Positions 55,643-64,000 are shown, counted from the stretch's first letter. The stretch: 64,000 nt of DNA from Roseiconus lacunae (GCF_008312935.1 NZ_VSZO01000011.1:57956-121955), one strand, 5' to 3'. The notes: generated by a model not told the origin, from the sequence alone. Translations and numbers: made by a program.

Positions 55643-56637
55643 CAGTGGGTTTCTTTGGAGAGACGTTGTCGAAGTGAATCGAGTAGGACGGCTAGGATGA
55701 TCACGCCGCCGGTGATTAGTTGCTTAATTGCATCGTCGACACCCATCTGTGCCAAACCCGATTGCAGAACCGCGATGATGAGAACACCGATGAATGAAGC
55801 GATCACGCTACCACGACCGCCCATCAGACTCGTGCCGCCGATGACACACGCGGCGATCGCGGATAATTCGAGTCCACGTGCCGCATTGGGGTCGGAAGTT
55901 AACAACCGACCGGTATGCGAAATTGATGCAAGTCCGCAGAGCAGGCCGCTGATCGCAAACGTCGCCACAAAAATCGGTGCCGTACGAATGCCGCTCATCT
56001 TGACCGCTTCCTTGTTCGTTCCGATCGCGATGCAATACCGGCCGTAAACCGTTTGGGTCAGAAGAAATTGGGCGATCAACACGGTCGCAATGGCGAACAA
56101 GAACGAGGGGGAAAGCGACAAGCCTTCGATCGGTTCTCCAAACCATTCAAATTTGCTGCCGATATAGATCGACTGATTGTCGGTAACAAGTTTGGTGCCC
56201 CCGCGGGCCATCTCCAGCATGCCCAGCGTCACGATAAAGGAAGGGATTGCGAACCAAGCGGATACGAATCCGCTAAGAAATCCGCAGCAAGTCGTCGTCA
56301 ACACGCATAACGCAATGGCCGGAATGACACCGAGATCGTATTCGGTCATCGCAACTCCGATGACGGCCGCGCCGAGTGCGAGTAGTGATCCGACCGACAA
56401 ATCAATTCCGGCGACGATCAATACCAACGTCATCCCGACCGATACAAATATCAAATCGGGGCTACTGTTGGCGATTGTTAATGCGGTTTGAATGCGAAAA
56501 AAATTGTCTGTCAAACTGGCGAATAAGATGATCAATATGATGAGCACGCCGAGCAGCCCGGCGTACTCGATGACTGCCGAAAAGATTCGGCGACGGAGGA
56601 CGACGCCTCCGGAGGGAAGACGATCGGCACTGTTCAT
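55642..56637 (-). CDS. rbsC: Ribose-type ABC transporter permease
   Basis: The 331-residue polytopic protein has the BPD_transp_2 fold of RbsC-type sugar permeases: GVMTLVLIVAG-like character in VSVGMTLVLIVAGIDLSVGS, which contains the conserved GIDLSVGS loop, and later IAACVIGGTSLMGGRGS and a C-terminal IKQLITGGVIILAVLLDSLR. About eight to ten membrane segments are visible. It works with the double ATPase and the lipoprotein encoded upstream in import of a pentose or a related sugar. It overlaps both neighbours (TGATG and ATGA-type). Confidence 0.93.
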   Translation of the reverse strand: MNSADRLPSGGVVLRRRIFSAVIEYAGLLGVLIILIILFASLTDNFFRIQTALTIANSSPDLIFVSVGMTLVLIVAGIDLSVGSLLALGAAVIGVAMTEYDLGVIPAIALCVLTTTCCGFLSGFVSAWFAIPSFIVTLGMLEMARGGTKLVTDNQSIYIGSKFEWFGEPIEGLSLSPSFLFAIATVLIAQFLLTQTVYGRYCIAIGTNKEAVKMSGIRTAPIFVATFAISGLLCGLASISHTGRLLTSDPNAARGLELSAIAACVIGGTSLMGGRGSVIASFIGVLIIAVLQSGLAQMGVDDAIKQLITGGVIILAVLLDSLRQRLSKETH

Positions 56638-58157
56638 GCTCGCACCTCCGCAGGCATTTCGAAACTCGCTTGCAGGATCAAGTCTTCACTCCACTGGTCT
56701 CTTGAAAAGGTACGGATCAGGTGACCGTGATTCATCACCGCGATCGTATCGCAGGTTTCAAATAATTCATCCAAATCGCTGCTGACGATCACGATCCCTT
56801 TCCCCGACGCAGCGATTTCGTCAAGCAACTGATAGATCCGTCGACGAGCGCCGACGTCGATTCCACGAGTCGGTTCGTCAAACAGAAACACGTCGGCATC
56901 GTTGGCAAGCCATTTCGAGATGACGACTTTTTGTTGGTTACCGCCACTCAATGTACCGACAGGCTGTTCGATACTTGTGCACTTGGTTTGGAGCCGAACG
57001 CAGAGGTCTTCGCTCGTGTGTTCTTCGGCACGGCGGCGGATCAGCGAGAAATTCGAAAAACGCTTGCGAAGCGATGCCAGAGTGATGTTACTGCGGATCG
57101 GTTGTGGCAACAGCAAACCGTTATCCTTGCGATCTTCGGTCACCATTGCCAAACCGGATGCAATGGCTTGACGGGGGTGTTCGAATCGTTGCGGAGGACG
57201 ATCGGCCACTTTTACGGTCCCGCTACTAGCTACGTCCGCACCAAAGATTGCTCGCAGTAGCTCGGTTCGTCCACTTCCAACCAATCCCGTGATGCCGAAC
57301 TTTTCACCCGCTTTTACTTCGAATGAAAAGTGACGGACCGGTCCACAATGGATCTGATCGACTCGCAGCACCGGTGGTTTGTTCTGATCGATATAACTGT
57401 GGAACTGATGGGGTGGCGCGGAACTCGCATCGGGACCGACGCCGCTCATCAAGTCAACCATCTCATCAGTCGAGGTTGATCGAACGTCGCGGGTGCAGAC
57501 ATAACGACCGTCGCGAAGTACCGTGATTCGTTCGGCGATTTGCTTGATCTCGTCGAGACGATGCGAGATGTAAATCATCCCGACGCCTCGCTGTTTCAGT
57601 TCGGTCAACTGTTCGAAGAGGCGAGTCGTTTCCGAACCGGACAGCGCCGCGGTCGGTTCGTCCAAGATGAGCACTCGGCACTGTCGCGCGAGCGCAGCGG
57701 CGATTTCGACCATTTGTTGCTGACCGACGCCAAGATGACCCACTGGCGTGGACGGATCGAGATGTTCAAGTCCTAGTCGAGCGAGCGCCGATGTCGCGTC
57801 TTGGTGAAGCTGTTTGCGCCGGATCAATCCACCGGTATTGGGGAGGTCAGACAGAAACAGGTTCTCGGCGACCGATAGCGTGGGCAGCAGGTTCAGCTCT
57901 TGCTGGATGATTTGAACGCCCGCGGTCTCCGCTGCCTGCTTGTTTGTGGGGGCGAAAGCCTGGCCGCGCAGACGCATCGTGCCCGAAGTGACCGACGTTA
58001 AACCGGCGATCATTTTGCATAGCGTGCTTTTCCCGGCACCGTTGGCGCCTAGCAACGCATGGATTTCTCCAGGGACAAGGTCAAACGACACGTCACGCAA
58101 CACGACCACTTTGCCGTATTGCTTGGTCATCCCCTGGGTCGTGAGGACTTCGGTCAC
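56634..58157 (-). CDS. rbsA: Ribose-type ABC transporter double ATPase
   Basis: The GTG at 58157, four bases after the stop of the binding-protein gene, is the preferred start and gives 507 residues. The frame is open to 58220, overlapping the neighbour. The protein has two fused ATPase domains: first Walker A GANGAGKST (37-45), first signature LGVGQQQMVEIA, and ILDEPTAALS; the second half has the variant GLVGSGRTELLRAIFGA and LSGGNQQKVVISKWL. This is the classic layout of RbsA/MglA-type importers. It energises import of the sugar captured by the lipoprotein. Confidence 0.94.
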   Translation of the reverse strand: MTEVLTTQGMTKQYGKVVVLRDVSFDLVPGEIHALLGANGAGKSTLCKMIAGLTSVTSGTMRLRGQAFAPTNKQAAETAGVQIIQQELNLLPTLSVAENLFLSDLPNTGGLIRRKQLHQDATSALARLGLEHLDPSTPVGHLGVGQQQMVEIAAALARQCRVLILDEPTAALSGSETTRLFEQLTELKQRGVGMIYISHRLDEIKQIAERITVLRDGRYVCTRDVRSTSTDEMVDLMSGVGPDASSAPPHQFHSYIDQNKPPVLRVDQIHCGPVRHFSFEVKAGEKFGITGLVGSGRTELLRAIFGADVASSGTVKVADRPPQRFEHPRQAIASGLAMVTEDRKDNGLLLPQPIRSNITLASLRKRFSNFSLIRRRAEEHTSEDLCVRLQTKCTSIEQPVGTLSGGNQQKVVISKWLANDADVFLFDEPTRGIDVGARRRIYQLLDEIAASGKGIVIVSSDLDELFETCDTIAVMNHGHLIRTFSRDQWSEDLILQASFEMPAEVRA

Positions 58158-58161
58158 GCCG

Positions 58162-59151
58162 CTATTCCTGCGTTGATGCTTCTGCGGAAGCGGCAATCGT
58201 TTCTGCCGTGACCAGGTCAACCGGCGTTTCTGTGTCGCCGATTGCTGTATCCGGATTGCTCAGTTTTTTAAGCGCTAGTTCGATTCCGAAGACGGCGAGT
58301 TGATCGGCATGCTGATCGGCGGTTGCCAAAACCTTCCCCGATCGCACGGCATCTTGGATTGCCGAGATATTGTCGAATCCGACGATCTGGACGGTGTCAG
58401 CCTTGCCGGCAGATTTGACGGCCGCGATCGCCCCGAGCGCCATCGTGTCGTTCGCTGCCAGGATGGCCTTTACATCCGGATGCTCACTCAGGATCGAGGA
58501 CGTGATCGTGTTGGCATTGCTCATCTCCCATTGAGCGCTTTGCTTGGAGACAATTTCGGCGCCGAGTGCCTCCATCGCGTCTTCGAATCCGGCAACCCGT
58601 TGCTGCGAATTTGCAGCCGTTTGGATGCCTTCTAAGATGGCGACTCGGTCTCCGGCGGAAAGTTTCTTGGCCAAGTATTCACCGACCTTTTTTGCACCGG
58701 CGCGATTATCGGGGCCTACGAATGGAACTTCGATTTCCTCCGCCGCCAGAACTTCCGGGTCGAGTTTGTTGTCGATGTTCACGACCACAATGCCTTGCTT
58801 GATTGCTTTGCGAAGTGCCGGTGCCAGTGCTTTCGAATCCGCCGGCGCGATCACGATCGCGTCGACGCCCGCGGATACCATTTCATCGACCAACGCTACT
58901 TGACCGCTCAAATCCGTTTCTTCTTTGATGCCGTTGACGATCAAGGTGTACTGCTCGGAATGGGCTTCGGCATGTTCACGCGCCCCATCGGCCATCGTCG
59001 AGAAAAACTCGTTGGCGAGTGATTTCATGATCAACGCAACTTTCGGTTTGCCGTCTCCGTCCGTCCCTGATCCGGTCGGATCGGAAGCGGACTTGGTGCA
59101 TCCCGCGATGGCGGCGCTGAAGAGCAACAGGAGTGCGATTGATTTTCGCAT
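58162..59151 (-). CDS. rbsB: Ribose-type periplasmic binding lipoprotein
   Basis: The 329-residue product starts with a lipoprotein signal peptide (basic MRKS, hydrophobic core, lipobox IAGC with Cys near residue 18). The mature part is a type I periplasmic sugar-binding protein: KVALIMKSLANEFFSTMADG, ADSKALAPALRKAI and IVGFDNISAIQDAVRSG, typical of the RbsB cluster. It captures the pentose in the periplasm for the RbsAC importer. The start and the double ATPase start lie head-to-tail within 4 nt. Upstream (59152-59398) no feature is seen apart from a possible promoter region. Confidence 0.92.
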   Translation of the reverse strand: MRKSIALLLLFSAAIAGCTKSASDPTGSGTDGDGKPKVALIMKSLANEFFSTMADGAREHAEAHSEQYTLIVNGIKEETDLSGQVALVDEMVSAGVDAIVIAPADSKALAPALRKAIKQGIVVVNIDNKLDPEVLAAEEIEVPFVGPDNRAGAKKVGEYLAKKLSAGDRVAILEGIQTAANSQQRVAGFEDAMEALGAEIVSKQSAQWEMSNANTITSSILSEHPDVKAILAANDTMALGAIAAVKSAGKADTVQIVGFDNISAIQDAVRSGKVLATADQHADQLAVFGIELALKKLSNPDTAIGDTETPVDLVTAETIAASAEASTQE

Positions 59152-59398
59152 GTCGATTTCGGGTGGGCAGGAGGGGGGGAAGTTTCCAACGACCTTAGAT
59201 CGTGGCCCGTCGTGGTGAGGGCGGGCTATCTTATCAGACAGGCGTTCCGATTGCGTCGGTCGGGAAAGAATTCGAATGCGCGACTACGCAAACTTTTCGA
59301 TCAACTGTGTTTTGATTTCAGCGTTTGACGGTCGGGGGGCGCGTTTCGCGTGTCGAAGGTGGCGCGTTTTGAGCGGATTACAAATGGGCGTTCGATCC

Positions 59399-60385
59399 CT
59401 ATCCTGCGTCGAGTTCATCCGCCTTTGAAGTTACAGCGTCTGCGGTTGGAAGACTCGGTTGTGCACCAGCCACCGAGGCGGCCAGCGCACCGGCGATGTT
59501 TGCAAGTCGAACAGCCCGGTCAAGGGGAACGCCTGAGGCGAGTCGAACGGCGAGGGTACCGGCAAACGCATCGCCTGCGGCCGTGGTGTCGACCGCCTTG
59601 ATCGTGATCGGTTCGATCAAGCGGGCTCCCATGCCGTCGTCAACGATGGTGCCGCGATCTCCCAGCGTGATGATCGCAACGTCCGGCCCCGATGATCGCA
59701 GTTTTGCCGCCAATTGTTTGGCTTCTTCGACCGTGCCGCAACGATCTCCGGCGATCGTGACTGCTTCCGTTTCATTGGGACAAAGCACGTCGACGTCAAG
59801 CATCGTGGCGGGTAAAGCTTGTGCGGGTGCCGGGTCTAGAATCACTTTCACGCCGGCTTGTCGAGCGATCGCGATTGCCGCTTCGACCGTCTCTCGTGGG
59901 GTCTCGAGTTGCACCATCAAGACGTCGCTTTGCCGAATCGCATCCCCGTGCCGCTGGACATCCGCCACGGTGACTTCGCCGTTCGATCCGGGCACAACAA
60001 CGATGCTGTTTTCACCGCTCTTTTCGACTGCGACGATGGCGACACCTGACGCGGTGTCCGCCGTCGTTTCAACGCAGGTACAGTCGACGCCTTCGGACAC
60101 AAGGTGTTCACGCAATGTCTTGCCGAAGCCATCATCTCCGACTCTCCCGATCAATCGCACTTCCCCTCCGGCTCGCGCCGCGGCGACGGCTTGGTTGGCT
60201 CCCTTTCCTCCGGGAATTTCCTCAAATGCTTCGGCGGTAATCGTCTGGCCTGGCAACGGCAAGTCGGCGCAGCGGACGACCAAATCCATGTTGATCGATC
60301 CGAGTACGGTGATCTTGGGGCAGTTGTGTGGCGTGGGGGGCATGATGAGAGCGAACGCATTCAGGGAATCTACGGCTACTGACAT
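59399..60385 (-). CDS. rbsK: Ribokinase
   Basis: The ATG at 60385 gives 328 residues, and an ATG at 60343 (MPPTPHNCPKITVLGSIN) is an equally reasonable start. The protein is a PfkB-family kinase: ITVLGSINMDLVV at the N-terminus, GGKGANQAVAAARAG (59-73) and the DTTAAGDAFAG anion-hole and catalytic base motif near residue 270. It phosphorylates D-ribose, or perhaps deoxyribose, at O5. It stands upstream of the binding-protein gene with a 247-nt gap and is in the same direction as the importer, so it is likely part of the same regulon. Confidence 0.93.
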   Translation of the reverse strand: MSVAVDSLNAFALIMPPTPHNCPKITVLGSINMDLVVRCADLPLPGQTITAEAFEEIPGGKGANQAVAAARAGGEVRLIGRVGDDGFGKTLREHLVSEGVDCTCVETTADTASGVAIVAVEKSGENSIVVVPGSNGEVTVADVQRHGDAIRQSDVLMVQLETPRETVEAAIAIARQAGVKVILDPAPAQALPATMLDVDVLCPNETEAVTIAGDRCGTVEEAKQLAAKLRSSGPDVAIITLGDRGTIVDDGMGARLIEPITIKAVDTTAAGDAFAGTLAVRLASGVPLDRAVRLANIAGALAASVAGAQPSLPTADAVTSKADELDAG

Positions 60386-60678
60386 GGTGTGTCAGGTCGA
60401 GGCCGAAAACGATGATGGGTGTCGCAGTTTAACGAATCGTTGCGGCGGATGGTTCCCTCGATCGGAAGGGTTTGGCGCGGATCGAACCCGAGTCGATGCG
60501 GTTTTGGGGCGTTGGTCAACCGGGGAGGATCAAGCCGACTTTTCAAAACAGTGAGATTCCGCGATGCTTTCGCACTTGCCGCGTGTGTTTTAAAGTTGTG
60601 TTCTGTGACGTCAAGAATGCGTCGCTCCAAGCGGGGGTTGGCTCATTTACGCTTGTAACCGAGCGTTCGCTTTGTTTG

Positions 60679-60726
60679 CCCTCCCCGGCCGCTCAAGCGT
60701 CCGACCCTCCCGCAAACGGGAGGGTG
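60679..60726 (+). repeat. 48-bp palindromic (REP-like) repeat, copy 1
   Basis: This copy contains a perfect 9-bp hairpin, ACCCTCCCG (60704-60712) and CGGGAGGGT (60717-60725) with a CAAA loop, preceded by CCCTCCCCGGCCG. An inverted copy lies at 63953-64000; the two match at 41 of 48 positions by direct comparison. The pair flanks hisA and the hydrolase gene. Confidence 0.8.
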
Positions 60727-60779
60727 AAAAGAAGGGGGGCGACGCGAGGGCGTGAAGAGAAAGGCTCCATTACGGTTTG

Positions 60780-60808
60780 ACCAAGCAACCGACGGGCGTT
60801 TGCTTGGT
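60780..60808 (+). repeat. Hairpin with GACGGGCGTT loop element
   Basis: ACCAAGCAA (60780-60788) pairs with TTGCTTGGT (60800-60808) across an 11-nt loop. The loop and right arm, CCGACGGGCGTTTGCTTGGT, resemble CGACGGGCGTTCGCTCGGT at 63874-63892, so they belong to a short dispersed family. Confidence 0.6.
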
Positions 60809-60972
60809 TTAGTTATGTCTGTAACGGTATTCGACTCGATTGGTCTCGAGAATTTAATTGAGTCGCTGCGTTCAGCTTGAGACGTCTCGGTTTCGATATC
60901 AAGCGATTCACAACAGCAAACCACCTGAGCTAGGCACCGATCTTATTTCATCACCGAATCGTTGAACCCATC

Positions 60973-61701
60973 ATGGAAATTTGGCCTGCAATTGATCTTC
61001 GTCATGGCAAACCTGTTCGATTACGTCAGGGGGATTATGACCAGCAAACGACGTTCGGTGACGATCCCGTTGAGTTCGCGATCAAGTGGAAGGAGCTTGG
61101 CGCTAAGCGACTCCATCTCGTCGACCTCGATGCGGCTCGCGGAGATGACCCGACCGCAAATCGGGATGCCGTCCGGCGGATCGTTGCCGAGACCGGATTG
61201 CCTTGTCAAATGGGCGGCGGTGTCCGCGATGAAGCAGCGATCGAATCATTGCTGGCTCTCGGACTCGCTCGATTGGTCGTCGGTTCGGCTGCCCTGAAAC
61301 GTCCCGATTGGTTCGCTTCGATGTGCGATGCCAACCCCGGAAAGCTGGCCGCCGGGATCGACGCCCGGGACGGGATGGTCGCTACCGATGGATGGTTGGA
61401 AACCAGTACGACGCCTGCGGTCGAATTGGCTCAAGACCTTCGCAAAAAAACGCCTAACATCGCGGCGATCATCTACACCGACATTGCCCGTGACGGCATG
61501 ATGAGCGGGCCAAACTTCGATGGTTTACAGCAGATGGCTGACGCAACCGACATCCCGTTGGTCGCCAGCGGTGGCGTGACACACTACGACGACGTTTCAA
61601 AGCTGGTCGAAATGGGAATGCCGGCAGCAATCGTCGGACGCTCGATCTATGATGGAGTCATGCAACTGGACCAAGTGATCGAGATCGCCGGAGACCGCTA
61701 G
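60973..61701 (+). CDS. hisA: Phosphoribosylformimino-5-aminoimidazole carboxamide ribotide isomerase
   Basis: The 242-residue product is HisA, a TIM-barrel isomerase of histidine synthesis that converts ProFAR to PRFAR. The catalytic Asp of the N-terminal WPAIDLRHGKPVRL and the second Asp of YTDIARDGMM are in place. MGGGVRDEAAIE and the phosphate-binding SGGVTHYDDV and VGRSIYDG loops are also present. No other his gene is adjacent. A GTTGAACCCATC stretch before the ATG has no strong ribosome-binding site. The following gene begins 3 nt after its stop. Confidence 0.95.
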   Translation: MEIWPAIDLRHGKPVRLRQGDYDQQTTFGDDPVEFAIKWKELGAKRLHLVDLDAARGDDPTANRDAVRRIVAETGLPCQMGGGVRDEAAIESLLALGLARLVVGSAALKRPDWFASMCDANPGKLAAGIDARDGMVATDGWLETSTTPAVELAQDLRKKTPNIAAIIYTDIARDGMMSGPNFDGLQQMADATDIPLVASGGVTHYDDVSKLVEMGMPAAIVGRSIYDGVMQLDQVIEIAGDR

Positions 61702-61704
61702 ACA

Positions 61705-63804
61705 ATGAAGGGTTTGTTCTGCACCGAGTTGAAACAGTCATTTTCACAACTCTGTTTGTTTGTAAGCAGGATTGTTCTGGTCTCTATCGCGCTCGCCGTC
61801 GTTAACATCGGGGCAGTGTCGAACGCCCAGCCACCGACGCCGGGGTACAAAAAGTTACCGCCCGATGGCATTCAAATCGATGCGGCCGATCGGCAGCGAT
61901 TACAAGTCCGCCTCGACGAACTCAAGAATCGAGCGACGCAAACGGTTCAACAATCAAGTGACCCCGAGGTTTGGTATGCCGATGTCGCGGTGCTGACTCG
62001 GGCGGTTGACTTGGCGATTAACCAAAACTTGTTTTTCAAACCCGCACATGTCAACGATGCATCCAAGCTGCTTGATGAAGCCGATCGCCGTTTGGAAGCA
62101 GTCGTTGCCGGTGACCGAGGTTTGAAACTGCTCGGATTTGACCCGGACAAAACTGCGAAACCACAAACGTTGGTCGCCGGATTTGTTTCGCGAATCGATG
62201 ACTCGGTACAGCCATTTGGGATCGTCGTACCGGCTGGTTATTCGTTGCCCCAACACGAGCAAGCTTTTCGAACCGATATCTGGTTACACGGTCGAGGTGA
62301 TACCAAAACGGAGATCCCATTTTTGACCGAGCGGATGAACAAAGTTGGGCAGTATGCTCCCCGAGATACCTTTGTTATTCATCCGTTTGGACGGCACTGC
62401 AATGCCTTTAAATTCGCCGGCGAGACCGACGTTTATGAAGCCCTTCAGGCGGCAGAGCGATACTTCCGCATCGATTCACAGCGAACCAGTATTCGTGGTT
62501 TTTCGATGGGCGGAGCCGGCTGTTGGCACTTCGCCGTTCATGACCCGACGCGTTGGATGGCGGCTAACCCGGGAGCCGGTTTTGTTGACACCATCGTCTA
62601 TCAAGGGTGGCAAAACGAGATGCCATTTAATAAGACGCCGACGATGGAAAAATTGTTGCGGTGGTATGACGTCTTGCCATGGGCGAACAATCTCCGCGGA
62701 ACCAATGTGATTGCCTATAGCGGCGAGGTTGACAAACAGAAGCAGGCCGCCGATCGCGTGGCCCAAAAGGTCGATGAGTTGGGCTTTGAATTTCCGTACG
62801 TGATCGGTGCCGAAATGGGGCACAAGATCAATCAAGAATCGGTAGCCAAAATCGATCAACAAATCGCATCGTGGGCTGGCGATGTCGCACCGCTACCAAA
62901 GCCCAAAGTGGAATTTGTGACTTATACGCTACGATACAACACCGCCGATTGGGTTCGCATCACGGGGATGGTGGAGCATTGGACGAAAGCGTCCGTCAAA
63001 GCAACGGTTGATACCGATGCGGCCTCGATTGAGATGAATACCGAAGGCGTCACGCACCTCGAACTGGATTTTTCGCGTTCCGGATGGGCCGGGAAATCTG
63101 ACGTGGTTGACGTCACGATCGATGGTCAGCAAGCGACCTTGGTCGACATGGGCAACTCGCGAGGTTTTCAGTGCCGGTTGATTCGACAGGATGACGGCGA
63201 ATGGACAAAACAATCGTTCGGGCAACAGCCTCTTCGTAAGCGACCGGGATTACAAGGTCCGATTGACGATGCGTTTTGCGAACGGTTTGTGATCGTCTTG
63301 CCCAGTCGGCCCGCGCGGCACGGGCGAGTCCAACGCTGGATCGATCGGGAGACCGATTATTTGCAAAGCCGCTGGAAACGCTTGATGCGCGGTGACATCC
63401 AAGTCGTCCAAGATCGTGATTTGACTGACGATCAGATCGCCACTTGCAATCTCATTTGCTTTGGCGACTTCAGCAGCAACCGCGTCTTATTTAATGTCGC
63501 AGACTCGCTACCGATTCGCTGGACTCGGCAAACGCTAGTGGTTGCCGGAAAAAGTTATGATCCGGCCGACCACGCACCGGTGATGTGCTTTCCGAATCCG
63601 ATGAATCCCTCGCGGTACATCGTCGTGAATAGTGGCATGACGTTTCGCGAGTTTTCCAACGTCAGTAATAGTCGCCAGATCGCAATGCTGCCTGATTATG
63701 CCGTCATCAACGTGACCGAAGAAGACGATTCGATTTTTCCCGGAACGGTTGTCGATCAGGGTTTCTTTGATGAGCAGTGGCAGTTCGCTGGGGGTGGCAA
63801 CTAA
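61705..63804 (+). CDS. Exported alpha/beta-hydrolase-type protein
   Basis: The 699-residue product has a hydrophobic N-terminal segment (about 17-42) consistent with a signal peptide. Its core is an alpha/beta hydrolase fold: LHGRGDT (oxyanion region), the nucleophile elbow GFSMGG with S267, and a late GAEMGHKI His. The C-terminal 300 residues have LRYNTADWVRITGMVEHW and another region of beta-rich character without a recognised domain. The layout resembles the large exported peptidase/esterase-like proteins of planctomycetes. The substrate is unknown. It is cotranscribed with hisA by spacing. Confidence 0.75.
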   Translation: MKGLFCTELKQSFSQLCLFVSRIVLVSIALAVVNIGAVSNAQPPTPGYKKLPPDGIQIDAADRQRLQVRLDELKNRATQTVQQSSDPEVWYADVAVLTRAVDLAINQNLFFKPAHVNDASKLLDEADRRLEAVVAGDRGLKLLGFDPDKTAKPQTLVAGFVSRIDDSVQPFGIVVPAGYSLPQHEQAFRTDIWLHGRGDTKTEIPFLTERMNKVGQYAPRDTFVIHPFGRHCNAFKFAGETDVYEALQAAERYFRIDSQRTSIRGFSMGGAGCWHFAVHDPTRWMAANPGAGFVDTIVYQGWQNEMPFNKTPTMEKLLRWYDVLPWANNLRGTNVIAYSGEVDKQKQAADRVAQKVDELGFEFPYVIGAEMGHKINQESVAKIDQQIASWAGDVAPLPKPKVEFVTYTLRYNTADWVRITGMVEHWTKASVKATVDTDAASIEMNTEGVTHLELDFSRSGWAGKSDVVDVTIDGQQATLVDMGNSRGFQCRLIRQDDGEWTKQSFGQQPLRKRPGLQGPIDDAFCERFVIVLPSRPARHGRVQRWIDRETDYLQSRWKRLMRGDIQVVQDRDLTDDQIATCNLICFGDFSSNRVLFNVADSLPIRWTRQTLVVAGKSYDPADHAPVMCFPNPMNPSRYIVVNSGMTFREFSNVSNSRQIAMLPDYAVINVTEEDDSIFPGTVVDQGFFDEQWQFAGGGN

Positions 63805-63872
63805 CAATGATGATCATCGCAACTGTTAGTTGCCTCGTTGGACTTATCAATTCGGGAGTGATCAATCAGTCG

Positions 63873-63892
63873 ACGGGCGTTCGCTCGGTGAC
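63873..63892. repeat. Short dispersed element with GACGGGCGTT core
   Basis: TCGACGGGCGTTCGCTCGGT here resembles the element in the loop and right arm of the 60780-60808 hairpin. No self-pairing stem is seen in this copy. It lies in the space after the hydrolase gene. Confidence 0.45.
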
Positions 63893-63952
63893 TGCTATGA
63901 AACCATCGCTAAGCAGGCAAACACGAGTCTTTGGGTTTAAACATCTGGATAA

Positions 63953-64000
63953 CACCTTCCCGCTTGCGGGAGGGTCGGACGAGCAAACGGCCGGGGAGGG
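63953..64000 (-). repeat. 48-bp palindromic (REP-like) repeat, copy 2 (inverted)
   Basis: The reverse complement matches copy 1 (60679-60726) at 41 of 48 positions. An ACCTTCCCGC/GCGGGAGGGT stem with one G-T pair and a TT loop is visible. The element reaches the window end, so further sequence may belong to it. Confidence 0.78.

Larger units (their letters stand above)
60386..60972. other. Intergenic region rich in palindromes upstream of hisA
   Basis: This region of 587 nt separates rbsK (minus) from hisA (plus). No gene is supported. It holds the 48-bp palindromic repeat at 60679-60726 and the hairpin at 60780-60808. The rest should carry divergent promoters, but none is clear. Confidence 0.45.

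Noticed and set aside
59496..60554. A 352-codon open frame antisense to rbsK
   Set aside because: It mirrors the coding strand of ribokinase and is Ser/Thr/Pro-rich without any family signal.
1..64000. CRISPR arrays, tRNA, rRNA, insertion sequences and prophage genes
   Set aside because: No regularly spaced repeats, tRNA-like cloverleaf, transposase or phage protein was recognised while reading the window.

Overview
The window looks like a chromosomal segment of a planctomycete, most likely a Rhodopirellula-like member of the Pirellulaceae. This rests on recognition of the protein families and gene neighbourhoods, not on a database search. Supporting signs are a Cys-type sulfatase with an export signal, an RpoC with a long low-complexity tail, rpoB without rplJ/rplL directly upstream, a DUF2007/zinc-ribbon membrane protein, a membrane-anchored protein of a type I associate with this group, and GC-rich intergenic palindromes.

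Layout. (1) Positions 1-2754, plus strand: the 3' end of an asparagine synthase gene, an M20-type carbamoylase/amidase and an isochorismatase-fold cysteine hydrolase, together suggesting amide or carbamoyl nitrogen chemistry. (2) 2859-5724: a membrane-anchored protein, a secreted endonuclease/exonuclease/phosphatase-fold enzyme and a zinc-ribbon membrane protein. (3) 6161-37129: a surface-polysaccharide locus of about 31 kb. Apart from one converging glycosyltransferase gene at its end, it lies wholly on the minus strand, with most junctions overlapping or only a few bases apart. It encodes 14 glycosyltransferases (families GT2, GT4, GT10 and one with a GT27-like C-terminal motif), two sulfotransferases, three acyltransferases, one methyltransferase, a Wzm/Wzt ABC exporter whose ATPase has a carbohydrate-binding C-terminal domain, two O-antigen polymerase/ligase-like membrane proteins (one with a TPR tail), and three sugar-nucleotide enzymes (Gmd, a UDP-glucuronate 4-epimerase-like protein and a CDP-paratose 2-epimerase-like protein). 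(4) 37725-40078: a LON N-terminal-domain protein and an exported sulfatase. (5) 40896-53599, plus strand: rpoB, rpoC with a clear intrinsic terminator, nadA and a UvrA-type ATPase. (6) 53679-60385, minus strand: a ribose/nucleoside salvage cluster, read in transcription order as ribokinase, ribose-type binding lipoprotein, double-ATPase, permease, exported nucleoside hydrolase and deoC. (7) 60973-63804, plus strand: hisA followed after 3 nt by an exported alpha/beta-hydrolase. Two inverted copies of a 48-bp palindromic repeat flank this pair, and the second copy runs to the end of the window.

How it fits together. The large locus is best read as synthesis, sulfation, acylation, methylation and ABC-dependent export of a complex, probably fucose- or 6-deoxyhexose- and uronate-containing glycan. 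Finding both an ABC exporter and two polymerase/ligase-like proteins leaves the assembly route open. The salvage cluster suggests that nucleosides are cleaved outside the cytoplasm, that the pentose is imported by the ABC system and phosphorylated, and that 2-deoxyribose 5-phosphate is split by DeoC. No tRNA, rRNA, CRISPR array, insertion sequence or phage gene was recognised.
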